From NCBI GenBank assembly GCA_033398695.1, contig CM065802.1, forward strand, positions 206,045,096 to 206,109,095: 64,000 bases of DNA, in the 5' to 3' direction. The notes below the pieces were generated by a model. It searched no databases, had not been told where the DNA came from, and was given only the letters and a program-made list of their open reading frames with translations. This document shows, in pieces, positions 1-12,553 of the stretch. This DNA is from Orobanche coerulescens (taxonomy: Eukaryota; Streptophyta; Magnoliopsida; Lamiales; Orobanchaceae). Each line of letters opens with the position of its first letter. Position 1 is the first letter of the stretch. A program made the position numbers and the translations under genes.

Positions 1-402
1 TTGGTTTTCGAAATAAAACTCAGTCGGTAAAATACCGAAATCCATTACGAAAGAACTCACGCAGCGGATAAAAGAAATACAGTTCGACATGCACACCAAA
101 GAACAATACTCATCATACGAACGAAATATGAGAGTCAAATAGTCACGTATCAAGAAATCAAAATCCATAAGAGGATCCCGTCACTTAACAAATAATCATA
201 AAAATAGCTCGTGTCACACGAGGCTCAACACAAATAAGGGAGACTTACATCCACAGTCGCACGAAGATGATGATCGCCACGATACTAATCACGACCAACA
301 AACTCGCACGACGCGTCGCGACACGACTCGATCGGATAAAATCCGACGAGACAAAAACTCAATAGACACCATCGACCCGACACCTAGGTTTCCACAACCT
401 AA

Positions 403-414
403 GCTCCGATACCA
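403..414 (-). other. primer binding site of A1 (tRNA-iMet type)
   Basis: The minus strand reads TGGTATCGGAGC three bases inside the LTR edge. It differs at one base from the standard plant tRNA-iMet site TGGTATCAGAGC, which is perfect in A2. It shows that A1 reads leftwards. Confidence 0.85.
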
Positions 415-1274
415 TTCCGTAACACCCCAATCCATTCAGGGATATTACACGCCGTAGACCCTCTCCTCGAGGATCTACCAGCCGATAACTAAAATCAAAC
501 ATCTAAACATCGCCTTTAAGGCTAAATGACTCGATGAGACCGAATTGGTCTTTCAATAATAACATACAACTCAATTCCAAACACATACCCACGCAGGGTC
601 AAAATACAATAAACTCCGTACAACGGGGAAAAGATACCGCAATGAAAAGAAAATACAAGCTGGACCAATACGACATCAACGGAACCTCGTGTGATTAGTA
701 TCGTTCATCTTTCATCATCCTTCGCTACCGACCCCGTGCTATGCTCCAAAACACGAATGCAAAATAGACATCCACCCCCCGAATACTCGGGGGTTAGCAA
801 AACTCCACTGTTTTGCTAGTGCAAGTACAAGTGCAAATACGAGCCATACAATTCACATTCCACGAATAACAATAACCAGGAATCCTCAAAAAAAATCCAA
901 ACGTAACGAAAAGCACTTCCCGAGGCAAGAGTTTGGTAAAATATTCTAAAACCGAAAGGTCACAAATCAAGGGAAAACAATTTATAAAACCGTTTAAATG
1001 CCATCGAGAGTTTTGATAGAAAACAACTTAGGATTTTCAAATCCTTATCTTTCCAAAAATCAACAGGGTCACAGCCCAAAGGTTTTGTTTTCACAAATAG
1101 AAAACCGACAATAATTCACAGGGCCAGAGCCCAACATCACGTGTCCTCAACGGACGAAAAATCAACGAACATAATCACGCACGCGCATCGCCAGACCGGA
1201 CGCTACCACCGACATCCCACTCGAGGCCTCGAAGGACCCTCCCGAGCCGCTAGCGAAACAAATCACACACATCT

Positions 1275-1414
1275 CACGGTTGGATCAATCGCTTGTTGCA
1301 TCCTCGCCACATGATCGCATGTCATGTGCCACCGTAGATTATCTCGAGCTCTCACGGTTGGATCAATCACTTGTTGCATCCTGACCACATGATCACGTGC
1401 CATGTGTCACCGTA
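1275..1414. repeat. two direct repeats inside the A1 LTR
   Basis: Two copies of about 65 bp, each starting CTCACGGTTGGATCAATC and ending near CACCGTAG, start at about 1275 and 1350. They hold the position taken in A2 by a three-copy minisatellite of different sequence. Confidence 0.75.
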
Positions 1415-2419
1415 GACCTTCAACCATATCCACACATTCACACAAATAACATATCACATCAAGGATATTCAAATAATTCGCCCAGAGGCATCAAACACTT
1501 AGCAAAACACCACGTCAATCCACAACACACCGAAATGAAATAATATACGTTCACACACAATGCCAAGTGCAACATTAACACCAAGCATATACATAGAATT
1601 CACATAGTTATTCACAAACCACGCCATTCACAAAACACACGCGTTTTGAAAGCAAACCTTTAACAAGGCTAAACCGAATCTTTTGAAAGTTCAATTCAAA
1701 CGACCAAACAACCACATTTAGACGATCACTAATTATCATATCCATAAAACAAGAATAGTATGGGCAAGGTACTTGCCTCGAAATCACGATCGCAATAAGA
1801 CGACGGATAGGACGCGATCGAAAAGCTCCGAACCCCCGAACAATATCAAGAACGTGATAGCACCACGAGTATTACGAGAATAACACCACACGAATCATCA
1901 ATCACCAAACGGGATTCAACATCGGAATCCTCGAACACCTATAAACCTCCGGAAGGAACAATAACACATGGTTACGACGAGAATCAAGGCCAAAACAACG
2001 GAAATCCCAACAAACTATCGAAGGGAAACTCATTGGGACATTTAATCGAACACTAAATGTTCAATAATTCCCAAGAACACTCGAATCGTCAATCGAGTTA
2101 AACAAACTCGATATATGGATATACAACCCATAGAACACGATTAATAACATCATACTACACCAATCGATGTATCAAAATCGGATTAGAAACGAAATCAAGA
2201 ATAATTTCTCCAAAAAGTCAACTTGAAGGAAAATCAAGAATATACCTTGATTTGACGAAGAACACGGATCGATGATGATATAATCCACAAGAATCTTCCA
2301 AAATGCCTTGAAATGATTAGAATCGCCAAGAACTCGATTTCCGCGCCTCCGTCGCGACGCCGAAAAGGAAGAAAAATCGCGTGGAAAATGAAATCTGCCG
2401 AGCGGCTATGTATAGCCGC

Positions 2420-2690
2420 AGGTTACTGGCCAGAATCGGCAGCCTTACGGCCGTAACTCGGTCCCTTACGGCCGTACTCGCAAGCCTTACGGCCGAATCG
2501 CATTCGTCAAAATCCGCCAAAGACTAAATGGACACTTACGGCCAGAATCGCACACCTTACGGCCAGAATCGGCCACAAAATCCGCCCGGTAAATGCGGCC
2601 ATACCCTATCACGCTTACAGCCGTAACTCGCACACCTTACAACCGTAACCGGCACCTTACGGCCGTAACTCGGCCAGGCCAGGCCCTGCT
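2420..2690. promoter_or_regulatory. array of TTACGGCCGTAA-like palindromes, A1 LTR
   Basis: About nine perfect or degraded copies of the 12-bp palindrome TTACGGCCGTAA are spaced 15-60 bp apart. A decayed TATA-like stretch (2406-2415, minus strand) adjoins on the transcription-downstream side. The same layout recurs in both A2 LTRs, so I read it as a U3 cis-element array. The function is inferred. Confidence 0.6.
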
Positions 2691-3205
2691 CCGGCCGTGA
2701 CTCGGCCGTGGCCACTCCGACGGCCCGGACGACCCCGAAACCCGAACCTGAGTAAAAATCGAAGATACGGTTACGAAGTACTCGCAAAGACGAATCCAAG
2801 CACTAAAAGAACACACGATTCTGACCATCCGAAGTGTCGGAATTCGACAACGGAAGTAATTACCCCAAACTTTGGGAAATTACAAAAATGGCCCAAAACG
2901 TCCGAAAATCACGATACGTGATCGAAACACCGAACCAAAGCTCGCAACATGAATAATAACATTAAATGAACTTGCGAGAAACTCGAAACAACAGTTTCGG
3001 ACGAGATTCGCAAGAATCGAACTCAAGTGTGGAAAAATCGCTAAAAAGCACGGAACTCAACAAAACGACACCGAAACGAACTCGGATGACAAAAAGTGCA
3101 GAATTAATCATTCTCGGAATGACGAAACGGTCATGAGAGAGTCGTCAAAACGGACTTCCGCCAAAAAAAAAGAAATTACCGGAAATCGAAATTACGGGTA
3201 TTACA

Positions 3206-4699
3206 CCGGTCGGGTGATCCTCGGAGTCCCGAACAAAGTGCGGGGCGACCCGGCGAAGTGGTTCTGGGCCGGCGGCTCATGGAAGGCCTTGGAGAGCAAC
3301 AATCCGATGGTTGAGTTGAATATTCCAACCGGCTTTCGGGAGAGGAATCCGGGTAAGGGTTCTGACTCTCCCTTTGTTCGGATATGATCTGAACTGATCT
3401 AATTTGGTTTTCCTTTTGCAGGTTCTCGTATTCCGACGATCGACGAGCTTCTTTTCGACTTTTTGGTTGTCTGGGAGCGTATACAGAGCTTGCCGGATGA
3501 CAACTTAGACGCTAGCCGGATTAACAGGGAGAGCCGTTGGTTGTTCGCTCGACTATTCTGCTTTCCACAACATCTCTCGGCCTCAGGTATGAGTTTCTGC
3601 GACCTTCAATTTCTTGGCGATCATGTTGCTCGTGGAATATGTCTAACTGTTGTTTGACTGTCTTTATTGTATAGGTCTGTTTTCCTCATTTCTTGGAGCC
3701 CCCACCGGAGATAGCTATGTCGAACCCTGGAGTTTTGGGCTGTCTCCGTCAGAAGAAGTCATCTCGGGCTCCTCCTGTTGCGTTGCCTATCATTCCAGAG
3801 GTGGAGTCTCGCGTGGAGCCGATCGTGGTTGAAGAGGAAGTACGGGAGGAGAGGCTCCGGACGAATCGTAAGCGGCAGAGGTCGGGAGAAACTCCAGTTT
3901 CTGCCCCTGCCAGTGAGATGCCGATCGTCGCGCCTCCGATCACCGTTGTTCCTCCGGCAACTGAGTATACGCCTTGTGCGACTTTCCTGCGGGAGATGGC
4001 GATCGCCGATGCTGAGACCCCTCGAGGGAAACCATACTTTGGTCGCGACCCCGAGAGGGCTGAGAGGTAGAATTTGCTTGTTGAGTTGAATCTCATCATT
4101 TGCGTGGGAGATGTGCTAACTCTCGTTGTTTTGATGCAGGATCCGTAGCACTGACCCATCCTGCCCGCCGATGGTGGATTTCTTAGTGAGCCGATCTCCT
4201 CGCCAAGCCTGTGATATCCCATTATACGTCAACCGAGCCGTTTCCGCTTTGCCGAAGGCCTGGACGACGGACTTAGATGCGATCGCTCGTCAGCGATCTG
4301 GGAGCTCGATACAGGCTGCTTTCGCTCTCTCTCTTCAGGCGGCGACAATGGCTGCCCAGGCTGTGCAGGAGTTTGAGGGGTGTCCTTCCACTACTCGCCT
4401 CCAGGCGGATCTCGAGGCAGCTCGGAAAGAGAACGCCGAGTTCGCTGACAGGATTGTGGCAATGGAGAAGGACTCCCTGGATGCAGCTAAGCGGGCGAGC
4501 CATGAACTTGAGCTGGCGAGAAAGGATGCCGAGCTATCCCGGGTGACGGTCGATCGATTTCGGGACCGGATGACAGATGCCGTACGGTCGCAAAAGGCCG
4601 TTGAAAAGGAGGTCGATCGACTGAAAGTGACTATCGCTCGGCTGACTAGCGATCTGGTGGAGTCGAGGGGAGAGACGGCTGCAAGGGAGGCCGAGCTCC
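3206..4699 (+). pseudogene. 5' part of a spliced coiled-coil ORF of the Tat-like element
   Basis: Exon-like segments are separated by short GT-AG introns: to 3352, 3422-3586, about 3675-4066 and 4140-4699. The introns are 3353-3421, 3587-3674 and 4067-4139. Joining at 4066/4140 keeps the frame (ER to RIRSTDPS). The 3586/3675 junction does not lead into the long frame, so a frameshift or another splice site is needed. The last exon is rich in A, E, K, R and L and looks like a long coiled coil. The start is cut off by element A1. It runs opposite to gag of the same element. I recognise no enzymatic domain; it resembles plant retrotransposon-associated ORFs rather than a host gene. Confidence 0.6.
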
Positions 4700-5473
4700 T
4701 GTAACACCCCCAATCCGCTCAGGGATATTACACGCCGTAGACCCTCTCCTCGAGGATCTACCAGGCTGATAACTAGAATCAAACATCTAAACCTCGCCTT
4801 TAAGGCTAAAATAACTCAGTAGACCGACTTGGTCTTTCAATAATAACCTACAACTCAATTCCAAACACATACCCACGCAGGGGTCAAAATACAATAAACT
4901 CCCGTACAACGGGGAAAAGATACTGCAGTGGAAAACAAAATACAACTAGACCAAAACGACATCAACAGATCCTCGTGTGATTAGTATCGTTCATCCTTCA
5001 TCATCCTTCGTGCCGACCCTGTGCTATGCTCCAAAACCTGAATGCAAAAATAGACATCCACCCCCCAAATACTCGGGGGTTAGCAAAACTCCACTGTTTT
5101 GCTAGTGCAAGTACAAGTGCAAAAATACGAGCCATACAATACAAGTTCCAAGAACAATAATAATCATGAATCCTCAAAGTTCCAAACGTAACGAAAAGCA
5201 CTTCCCGAGGCATGAGTTTGGTAAAACATTCCGAAACTGAAAGATCACAAATCAAGGGAAACAATTTATAAAACAGTTTAAAATGCCATCGAGAGTTTTA
5301 ATAGAAAACAATTTAGGATTTCCGAATCCTTCTCTTTCCAAAAATCAACAGGGGTCACAGCCCAAAGGTTTTGTTTTCGCAAATAGAAAACCGACAAGAA
5401 TTCACAGGGTTAAAACCCACGTCACGTGTCCTCGACGAACATAAAAATCAATATCAACTCGTGAAGTTTTACT

Positions 5474-5730
5474 CGTGAATCCAGGGCTCTACCATTGGAC
5501 TCCCGCCGTGGCCCCGTCGAACCAACCGACGGTGAGTAAAATACATTCACTAAATATACACCAACCTGTGAAGTTTTTACTCGTGAATCCAGGGCTCTAC
5601 CATTGGACTTCCGCCGTGGCCCCGTCGAACCAACCCACGGTGAGTAAAATACATTCACCACTCATGAATCCAGGGCTCTACCATTGGATTCCCGCCGTGG
5701 CCCCGTCGAACCAACCCACGGTGAGCGAAA
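5474..5730. repeat. three-copy minisatellite in the A2 3' LTR
   Basis: Units begin near 5475, 5584 and 5664, each with the core CCAGGGCTCTACCATTGGA and ending near ACGGTGAG. One unit has inverted arms CCGTCG/CGACGG around a short loop. Open frames crossing this stretch are by-products of the repeat. Confidence 0.88.
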
Positions 5731-6719
5731 CAATCATGCACAAATAACATATCACAACAAGGATATCCAAAAAATCCACCCAGAGGCATCAAACACTTAG
5801 CAAAACACCACGTCAAACCACAATGCACCGAAATAAAACAATATACATCCACACGCAACACCAAGTGCATCATCAACACCAAACATATCCACATGAGTCA
5901 CATACTCGTTCATGAAACACACCAATCACAAAACACACGTGGTTTTGAAAGAGGGCCTTTAACAAGGCTAACCAAATCTTTTGAAAACTCATTTCAAACA
6001 AACAAACACACCAAGACGATCTCAAATCATCATATCCATAAAACAAGAATTGTATGGACAAGGTACTTGCCTCGAAATCACGATCGCAACGAGACGACGG
6101 ATAGGACGCGGTCGAATAGCCCCGAACGCCCGAACACCATCAAGAACGCGATAGCACCACGAGTATTACGAGAATAACACCACACGAATCATCAATCACC
6201 AACGAGATTCAACATCGGAATCCTCGAACACCTATAAACCTCCAGAAGTAACAATAACACATGGTTACGACGAGAATCAAGGCCAAAACAACGGAAATCC
6301 CAACAAACTATCGAAGGGAAACTCATTGGGACATTTAATCGAACAATAAATGTTCAATAATTCCCAAGAACACTCGAATCGTCAATCGAGTTAAACAAAC
6401 TCGATATATGGATATACAACCCATAGAACACGATTAATAACATCATACTACACCAACCGATGTATCAAAATCGGATTAGAAACGAAATCAAGAACAATTC
6501 TCTGAAAAGTCAACTTGAAGGAAAATCAAGAAATATACCTTGATTCGACGAAACACACGGATTAGATGATGATATAATCAACAAGGATCTTCCAAAATGC
6601 CTTGGAAATGATTAGAATCGGCCAAGAACTCCATTTCCCGTCGCACCCGGCCGCCGCGAAAGAAGGGAAAAATCGAGTAAAATGAAGTCCGCCGAGCCTG
6701 TGCCACATATAGCGGCAGA

Positions 6720-6975
6720 GTTACGGCCAGAATCGGCAGTGCCTTACGGCCGTAACTCGACCTTACGGCCGTACTCGGCAGACTTACGGCCGTAATCGCA
6801 TTCACAAAAGCTCGCCAAAGACTGCCGGACACTTACGGCCGTAATGGCACACATTACGGCCAGAACCGGCCTTCGTCAGAAGCCGCCAGGCTCCATACGG
6901 CCGTACCGATCACGCCTTACGGCCGTAATCGCACACGTTACGGCCAGAATCGCACCTACGGCCGTAACTCGTCCA
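6720..6975. promoter_or_regulatory. TTACGGCCGTAA palindrome array, A2 3' LTR
   Basis: About nine copies of the palindrome or one-to-two-base variants lie just upstream, in minus-strand sense, of a TATA-like sequence at about 6705-6714. Confidence 0.65.
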
Positions 6976-8329
6976 AAGCTGCTCGCCCGGCCGTGACTCG
7001 GCCGTGGCCACTCCGACGGCCCGGACGACCCCGAAACCCGAACCTGAGTAAAAATCGAAGATACGGTTACGAAGTACTCGTAAAGACGAATCCAAGCGCT
7101 AAGAGAACACACGATTCCGACCACCCGAAGTGTCGGAATTCGACAACGGAAGTAATTACCCCAAACTTTGGGAAATTATAAAAATGGCCCAAAATGTCCG
7201 AAATACACGATATATGATCGAAACACCGAACCAAAACTCGAAACACGTATAATAACATTAAATGAACTTGCGAGAAACTCGAAACAACAGTTTCGGACGA
7301 GATTCGCAAGAATCGAGCTCAAGTGCGGAAAAGTCGCTAAAAAGCACGGAACTCAACAAAACGACACCGAAACGAACTCGGATGACAAAAAGTGCAGAAT
7401 TAATCATTCTCGAAATGACGAAACGGTCATGAGCGAGTCGTCAAAACGGACTTCCGCCGAAAAAAGAAAATTACCGAAATTCGAAATTGTGGATATTACA
7501 TTCTACCCTCCTTAAAAGAAGTTTCGTCCCGAAACTTAAAACAAGTAGGGGGAAGCAATATACCCGCCAGGAAAACTCGACTAGATACACAAAAACAGAA
7601 AACTCGCGCCCAACGGCGAGAAACGCAAAGAGACATACGGCGTAAAAACACGCTCCACGACGACCAACACAACGTCGCCGTTAGGGATATAATAAAACCA
7701 ACAAGTGACAAGCGTCATCAAATGGATAATACAATCAAGTCAGTTATCCGACAATCACAAAACACAACGAACGAAAATCAATATGATTGACCAACCCAAC
7801 GGTACATCAATCAAAACGAGAGCCAACCGCTGAACAAATACGGAATCCCACCGCCCAAGGGTTGGAAGATCGAAAACGAGACTAATTTCCCGAACTGAAG
7901 GGAATTACGAAGGAGCCTGAACGTTCACCAATCACGAAACGAGATCAACAAAAACCGAACAATCAAACGATCGAACCACAAAGATCGAGACAACAAAAAT
8001 CGAACGATCATGTTCGAATCACGAAGAACAATAAAAATTCAAACAACAACTCCAAGGTTCACATCTCGACTCGAGACAATATATGATCCGGTGAAAACAA
8101 CAACATATGCATTCACATAAGATCCACAGGAAAGGGAATAACAATTGAAAAGTCACAACGACGAACGAGTAATTCCGAAATAATACCACCCTCCTTCGAT
8201 CAACAAAAGCAAGGGGCAGGACAAGCTCAGAAAATGTCAATGAACATAAACGAGTCGACAGAGTCGAAAATACAGAAGTTCCAAATCCGATCCACTTCGA
8301 ATAAAAGAATTAGTAGAATCAAAAGATAC

Positions 8330-8532
8330 TACTTCCGAACAAGGTTCACAAGAATCGAACCGAACTCGGAAAAGTTACAGCGATAACCAGATCGACCCAC
8401 AACAAGATCACATCTCGTTCGGACGATGAAACCAAAATACAGAACAAGTTCAGACAGTATCAACGAACACGAGCGAATCGATAGACTGGAGAAAGAGAAA
8501 ATGAAGAAGTGCAAAAACAATACGGGTATTAC
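8330..8532 (-). repeat. diverged LTR-end relic inside A2
   Basis: The stretch ends in GGGTATTACA, followed by CGACCTCTTATAAAAGAAGG and a CGTCCC motif. This parallels the true LTR/polypurine junction at 7490-7535. The preceding 200 bp also aligns loosely with the last part of the family-A LTR. It looks like an older, related LTR end buried in the internal region. Confidence 0.5.
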
Positions 8533-8599
8533 ATTCGACCTCTTATAAAAGAAGGTCGTCCCCGCTACTCACAATAACGAAATCAAGGAGACGACACAA

Positions 8600-8823
8600 C
8601 AGGCAATCGACAGAAACATCCTTCAAAGGCCTCTCAAAGCCGATTCTGATATCTGTGCTGAAGCGCGAACTCCGAAAGTCTCGGTAGCCAATTCGCAAAA
8701 CTGAATTCGGTGTCCCTCGAGTCCACACTCGAAATGTGTTACTGACGAGAAGGACAAATTGCACGTACATTCCCCCGGCACATCACGGTTGAAATGCCTC
8801 GGCTCGGCATACCGAAAATACAA
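8600..8823 (-). pseudogene. gag zinc-knuckle remnant in A2
   Basis: The minus strand encodes FECGLEGHRIQFCELATETF, which lines up with the second CCHC knuckle of gag in element B (CFECGQEGHRATFFGNATRS). A degraded first knuckle (RHFNRD) precedes it. The first cysteine is lost and no long frame remains. It indicates that the pol-less A family descends from a chromovirus like B. Confidence 0.65.
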
Positions 8824-10504
8824 ATGCTAGATACAATGAAACATAACACCGCAAAACAACATACCGGAGATGCCAACTCAGCACAACGAATAATCATAAT
8901 ACATACTGTATACAACGATTACCATCGTAAAGTAATACACACACACAAACACTACAGCAACGACGGTATCGTTCGGCGACCTCAAAGGTCCAAACAATAA
9001 CCAGCACATAATTACAAACATCATGAAACAATCACACATGTACACAAACGTACAAACCCAAGCTTTAACAGCTCACACAGGTGCGATAACACGCAAGCCA
9101 CCACGAAATGTCAACATTAAAGATCGTCATCACACCTCCCACAAAAGGGCTAACAAAACATACGCGTGGCGAACGACTCAACGTTCACACCACCAATTCA
9201 ATCACAATTCGGAGGCTAACACCCTAACAACAATACAAACATCATACACACTTTCTCCGACCAAAAGCAGGAAATGATGGGCTTTAAAACGAAAACCACC
9301 TTTTGAAGACACTTTGGAAACACCAGTTGATCTTGAGTATCATTTTACAAAAAGTTGAACAAACATCATTTTCGAGACTTTGAAAATCATCTTGCGTTTG
9401 AACAAAAATGAGGACACCTTTCTTTAGTTAAAAGCTTTCAGAATATTCGACCCTCGGGTCTAAATAAAAGTATTTCTAAAATATTGAAAATATCTAAAAA
9501 CATTTTGGTCCTCGAGGTAGAAGAATTTTGAAACCGATTGTGGCACCTTAGAAGTACCGCGAGAAAACAATTCATTTGAAACGTACGTCTCGAAATTTAT
9601 TTCTAAGATACTCAAGTTTTTGAAAATAATTCAATGCCAAAAAGGACGATGCCAAAAAGGCTAGAATGCCCAAAAATTTCAGGTAATCACACGGAACATC
9701 ATAGCGCTGTGGGTCCCGCGTCAGAACCCACCAGGCTAAAAACCATTTACAAAAACGCCAAAAAGGCGGATGACGGTAATATTTCAAAAACTTACAAAAG
9801 CCATTTACAAAATACTAAATACCGTCAGAATTTCGCCAAAACGATCCAGGCCATAATGCCAAAAACTCGGTTAAAGGAATCGGTTTTCGAAATAAAACTC
9901 GGTCGGTAAAATACCGAAAGTCATTACAAAAGAACTCACGCAGCGGATAAAGAAATACAGTTCAACATGCACAATCCAGCAACACCACTCCTCATAAGAA
10001 CAAAATATTAGAGTCAAATAACCACATTCAGAACAAAACCACTGGCCCCATTCGAGGCCTCTAAAGACCCTACCGCACTGGCTAGTGAACAAGTCGAACG
10101 TGTATAAGCACAAAGCTTCCACAAGAGAACTTGTAAAACGTGCAAATCGATTCGAAAATCATCAGCAACGGACAAAAACAACAATAAAAAGAAATCACAA
10201 GCGACGACACTCCTCGTATAAATCAAATACGAGAGTCGATTAAATACATATCGTGAAATCAAAATCCACATAAGGATTCCATCACTTAACAAATAATCAT
10301 AAAAATAGCTCGTGTCACACGAGGCACAACACAAAGAAGGGAGACTTACTTCCACAGGTCGCACGAAGATGATGATCGCCCCACGATACTAATCACGACC
10401 AACAAACTCAAACGACGCGTCGCGACACGACTTAGTCAGACAAAATCCGACAAGACAAAACTCAACAGACACCACTGACCCGACAGTCTAGGTTTCCACA
10501 ACCT

Positions 10505-10516
10505 TGCTCTGATACC
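10505..10516 (-). other. primer binding site of A2 (tRNA-iMet)
   Basis: The minus strand reads TGGTATCAGAGC, the exact plant initiator-Met primer site, five bases inside the right LTR. Confidence 0.92.
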
Positions 10517-11295
10517 ATTTATGTAACACCCCCAATCCGCTCAGGGATATTACGCGCCGTAGACCCTCTCCTCGAGGATCTACCAGGCTGATAACTAAAA
10601 TCAAACATCTAAACCTCGCCTTTAAGGCTAAAATGACTCAGTAGACCGACTTGGTCTTTCAATAATAACCTACAACTCAATTCCAAACACATACCCACGC
10701 AGGGGTCAAAATACAATAAACTCCCGTACAACGGGGAAAAGATACTACAGCGGAAAAGAAAATACAACTAGACCAAAACGACATCAACAGATCCTCGTGT
10801 GATTAGTATCGTTCATCCTTCATCATCCTTCGTGCCGACCCTGTGCTATGCTCCAAAACCTGAATGCAAAAATAGACATCCACCCCCCGAATACTTGGGG
10901 GTTAGCAAAACTCCACTGTTTTGCTAGTGCAAGTACAAGTGCAAAAATACGAGCCATACAATACAAGTTCCAAGAACAATAATAATCAGGAATCCTCAAA
11001 GTTCCAAACGTAACGAAAAGCACTTCCCGAGGCATGAGTTTGGTAAAACATTCCGAAACTGAAAGATCACAAATCAAGGGAAATAATTTATAAAACAGTT
11101 TAAAATGCCATCGAGAGTTTTAAAAGAAAACAATTTAGGATTTACGAATCCTTCTCTTTCCAAAAATCAACAGGGATCACAGCCCAAAGGTTTTGTTTTC
11201 GCAAATAGAAAACCGACAAGAATTCACAGGGTTAAAACCCACGTCACGTGTCCTCGACGGACATAAAAATCAATATCAACTCGTGAAGTTTTACT

Positions 11296-11552
11296 CGTGA
11301 ATCCAGGGCTCTACCATTGGACTCCCGCCGTGGCCCCGTCGAACCAACCCACGGTGAGTAAAATACATTCACTAAATATACACCAACCTGTGAAGTTTTT
11401 ACTCGTGAATCCAGGGCTCTACCATTGGACTCCCGCCGTGGCCCCGTCGAACCAACCCACGGTGAGTAAAATACATTCACCACTCATGAATCCAGGGCTC
11501 TACCATTGGATTCCCGCTGTGGCCCCGTCGAACCAATCCACGGTGAGCGAAA
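11296..11552. repeat. three-copy minisatellite in the A2 5' LTR
   Basis: Same three-unit array as at 5474-5730, with core CCAGGGCTCTACCATTGGA. Copy number is conserved between the two LTRs of the element. Confidence 0.88.
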
Positions 11553-12535
11553 CAATCATGCACAAATAACATATCACAACAAGGATATCCAAACAATCCA
11601 CCCAGAGGCATCAAACACTTAGCAAAACACCACGTCAAACCACAATGCACCGAAATGAAACAATATACATCCACACGCAACACCAAGTGCATCATCAACA
11701 CCAAACATATCCACAGGAGTCACATACTCGTTCATGAAACACACCAATCACAAAACACACGCGGTTTTGAAAGAGGGCCTTTAACAAGGCTAACCAAATC
11801 TTTTGAAAACTCATTTCAAACAAACAAACAAACACACCAAGACGATCTCAAATCATCATATCCATAAAACAAGAATTGTATGGACAAGGTACTTGCCTCG
11901 AAATCACAATCGCAACGAGACGACGGATAGGACGCGGTCGAATAGCCCCGAACGCCCGAACACCATCAAGAACGCGATAGCACCACGAGTATTACGAGAA
12001 TAACACCACACGAATCATCAATCACCAACGAGATTCAACATCGGAATCCTCGAACACCTATAAACCTCCGGAAGTAACAATAACACATGGTTACGACGAG
12101 AATCAAGGCCAAAACAACGGAAATCCCAACAAACTATCGAAGGGAAACTCATTGGGACATTTAATCGAACACTAAATGTTCAATAATTCCCAAGAACACT
12201 CGAATCATCAATCGAGTTAAACAAACTCGATATATGGATATACAACCCATAGAACACAATTAATAACATCATACTACACCAACCGATGTATCAAAATCGG
12301 ATTAGAAACAAAATCAAGAACAATTCTCTGAAAAGTCAACTTGAAGGAAAATCAAGAAATATACCTTGATTCGACGAAACACACGGATTAGATGATGATA
12401 TAATCAACAAGGATCTTCCAAAATGCCTTGGAAATGATTAGAATCGGCCAAGAACTCCATTTCCCGTCGCACCCGTCGCCAGTCGCCGAAAGAAGGGAAA
12501 AAAATCGAGTAAAATGAAGTGTGGCCGAGCCCAGG

Positions 12536-12547
12536 CCATATATAGCC
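12536..12547 (-). promoter_or_regulatory. TATA box of the A2 5' LTR
   Basis: The minus strand reads GGCTATATATGG. It lies directly downstream, in transcription sense, of the palindrome array. It is the best preserved of the three family-A copies. The start site would be some 30 bp lower; this is inferred. Confidence 0.6.
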
Positions 12548-12553
12548 GGCAGA

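Larger units (their letters stand above)
1..3205 (-). mobile_element. LTR retrotransposon A1, family A, truncated by window start
   Basis: This is the 5' end, on the minus strand, of a Ty3/gypsy-type element. Positions 1-417 match 9881-10521 of element A2, and the LTR at 418-3205 matches the A2 LTRs. A tRNA-iMet-like primer site lies next to the LTR, which fixes the orientation. The rest of the element, including its second LTR, lies left of the window, so no target duplication can be checked. The right edge at 3205 falls inside the spliced ORF of the outer Tat-like element. I infer that A1 inserted there and removed or displaced the start of that ORF. No coding region is visible in this part. 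Confidence 0.85.
418..3205 (-). repeat. 5' LTR of element A1 (about 2.8 kb)
   Basis: The plus strand begins CGTAACACCCCAATCC, where the intact copies begin TG, so the terminal T has mutated. It ends in GGGTATTACA. It aligns over its whole length with the A2 LTRs but is more diverged. A different pair of direct repeats (about 1275-1414) occupies the place where A2 has its minisatellite. The right part carries the TTACGGCCGTAA-type palindromes. Confidence 0.88.
4700..7500 (-). repeat. 3' LTR of A2
   Basis: The plus strand starts TGTAACACCCCC and ends GGATATTACA, giving TG...CA termini. It contains a three-copy minisatellite (5474-5730) and the palindrome array (6720-6975). Confidence 0.93.
7501..10521 (-). 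other. internal region of A2, essentially non-coding
   Basis: Next to the left LTR the minus strand has the purine tract AAGGAGGGTA (about 7505-7514), the expected polypurine tract. An LTR-end-like relic lies at 8330-8532 and a gag relic at 8600-8823. I see nothing coding in 7520-8330 or 8830-10500. The open frames there (for example 8794-9277) have K/T/H/N-rich, low-information composition. Confidence 0.75.

Noticed and set aside
2557..2828. Overlapping open frames in the family-A LTRs (same frames near 6910-7124 and 12514-13140)
   Set aside because: They track the palindrome array and recur only because the LTR recurs; different frames are open in different copies.
3206..4699. Treating the coiled-coil ORF as a single-copy host gene
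   Set aside because: Its position downstream of a Tat-like gag, opposite orientation and lack of host-protein similarity fit an element-borne ORF better; not fully excluded.
5475..5747. Open frames with repeated VNPGLYHWTPAVAPSNQP-type units on both strands (also 11244-11569)
   Set aside because: They are translations of the LTR minisatellite; openness follows from the repeat period. No start context or domain.
8794..9277. Plus-strand frames rich in H, T and N in the A2 internal region
   Set aside because: Low-information composition, wrong strand for the element, no recognisable domain.
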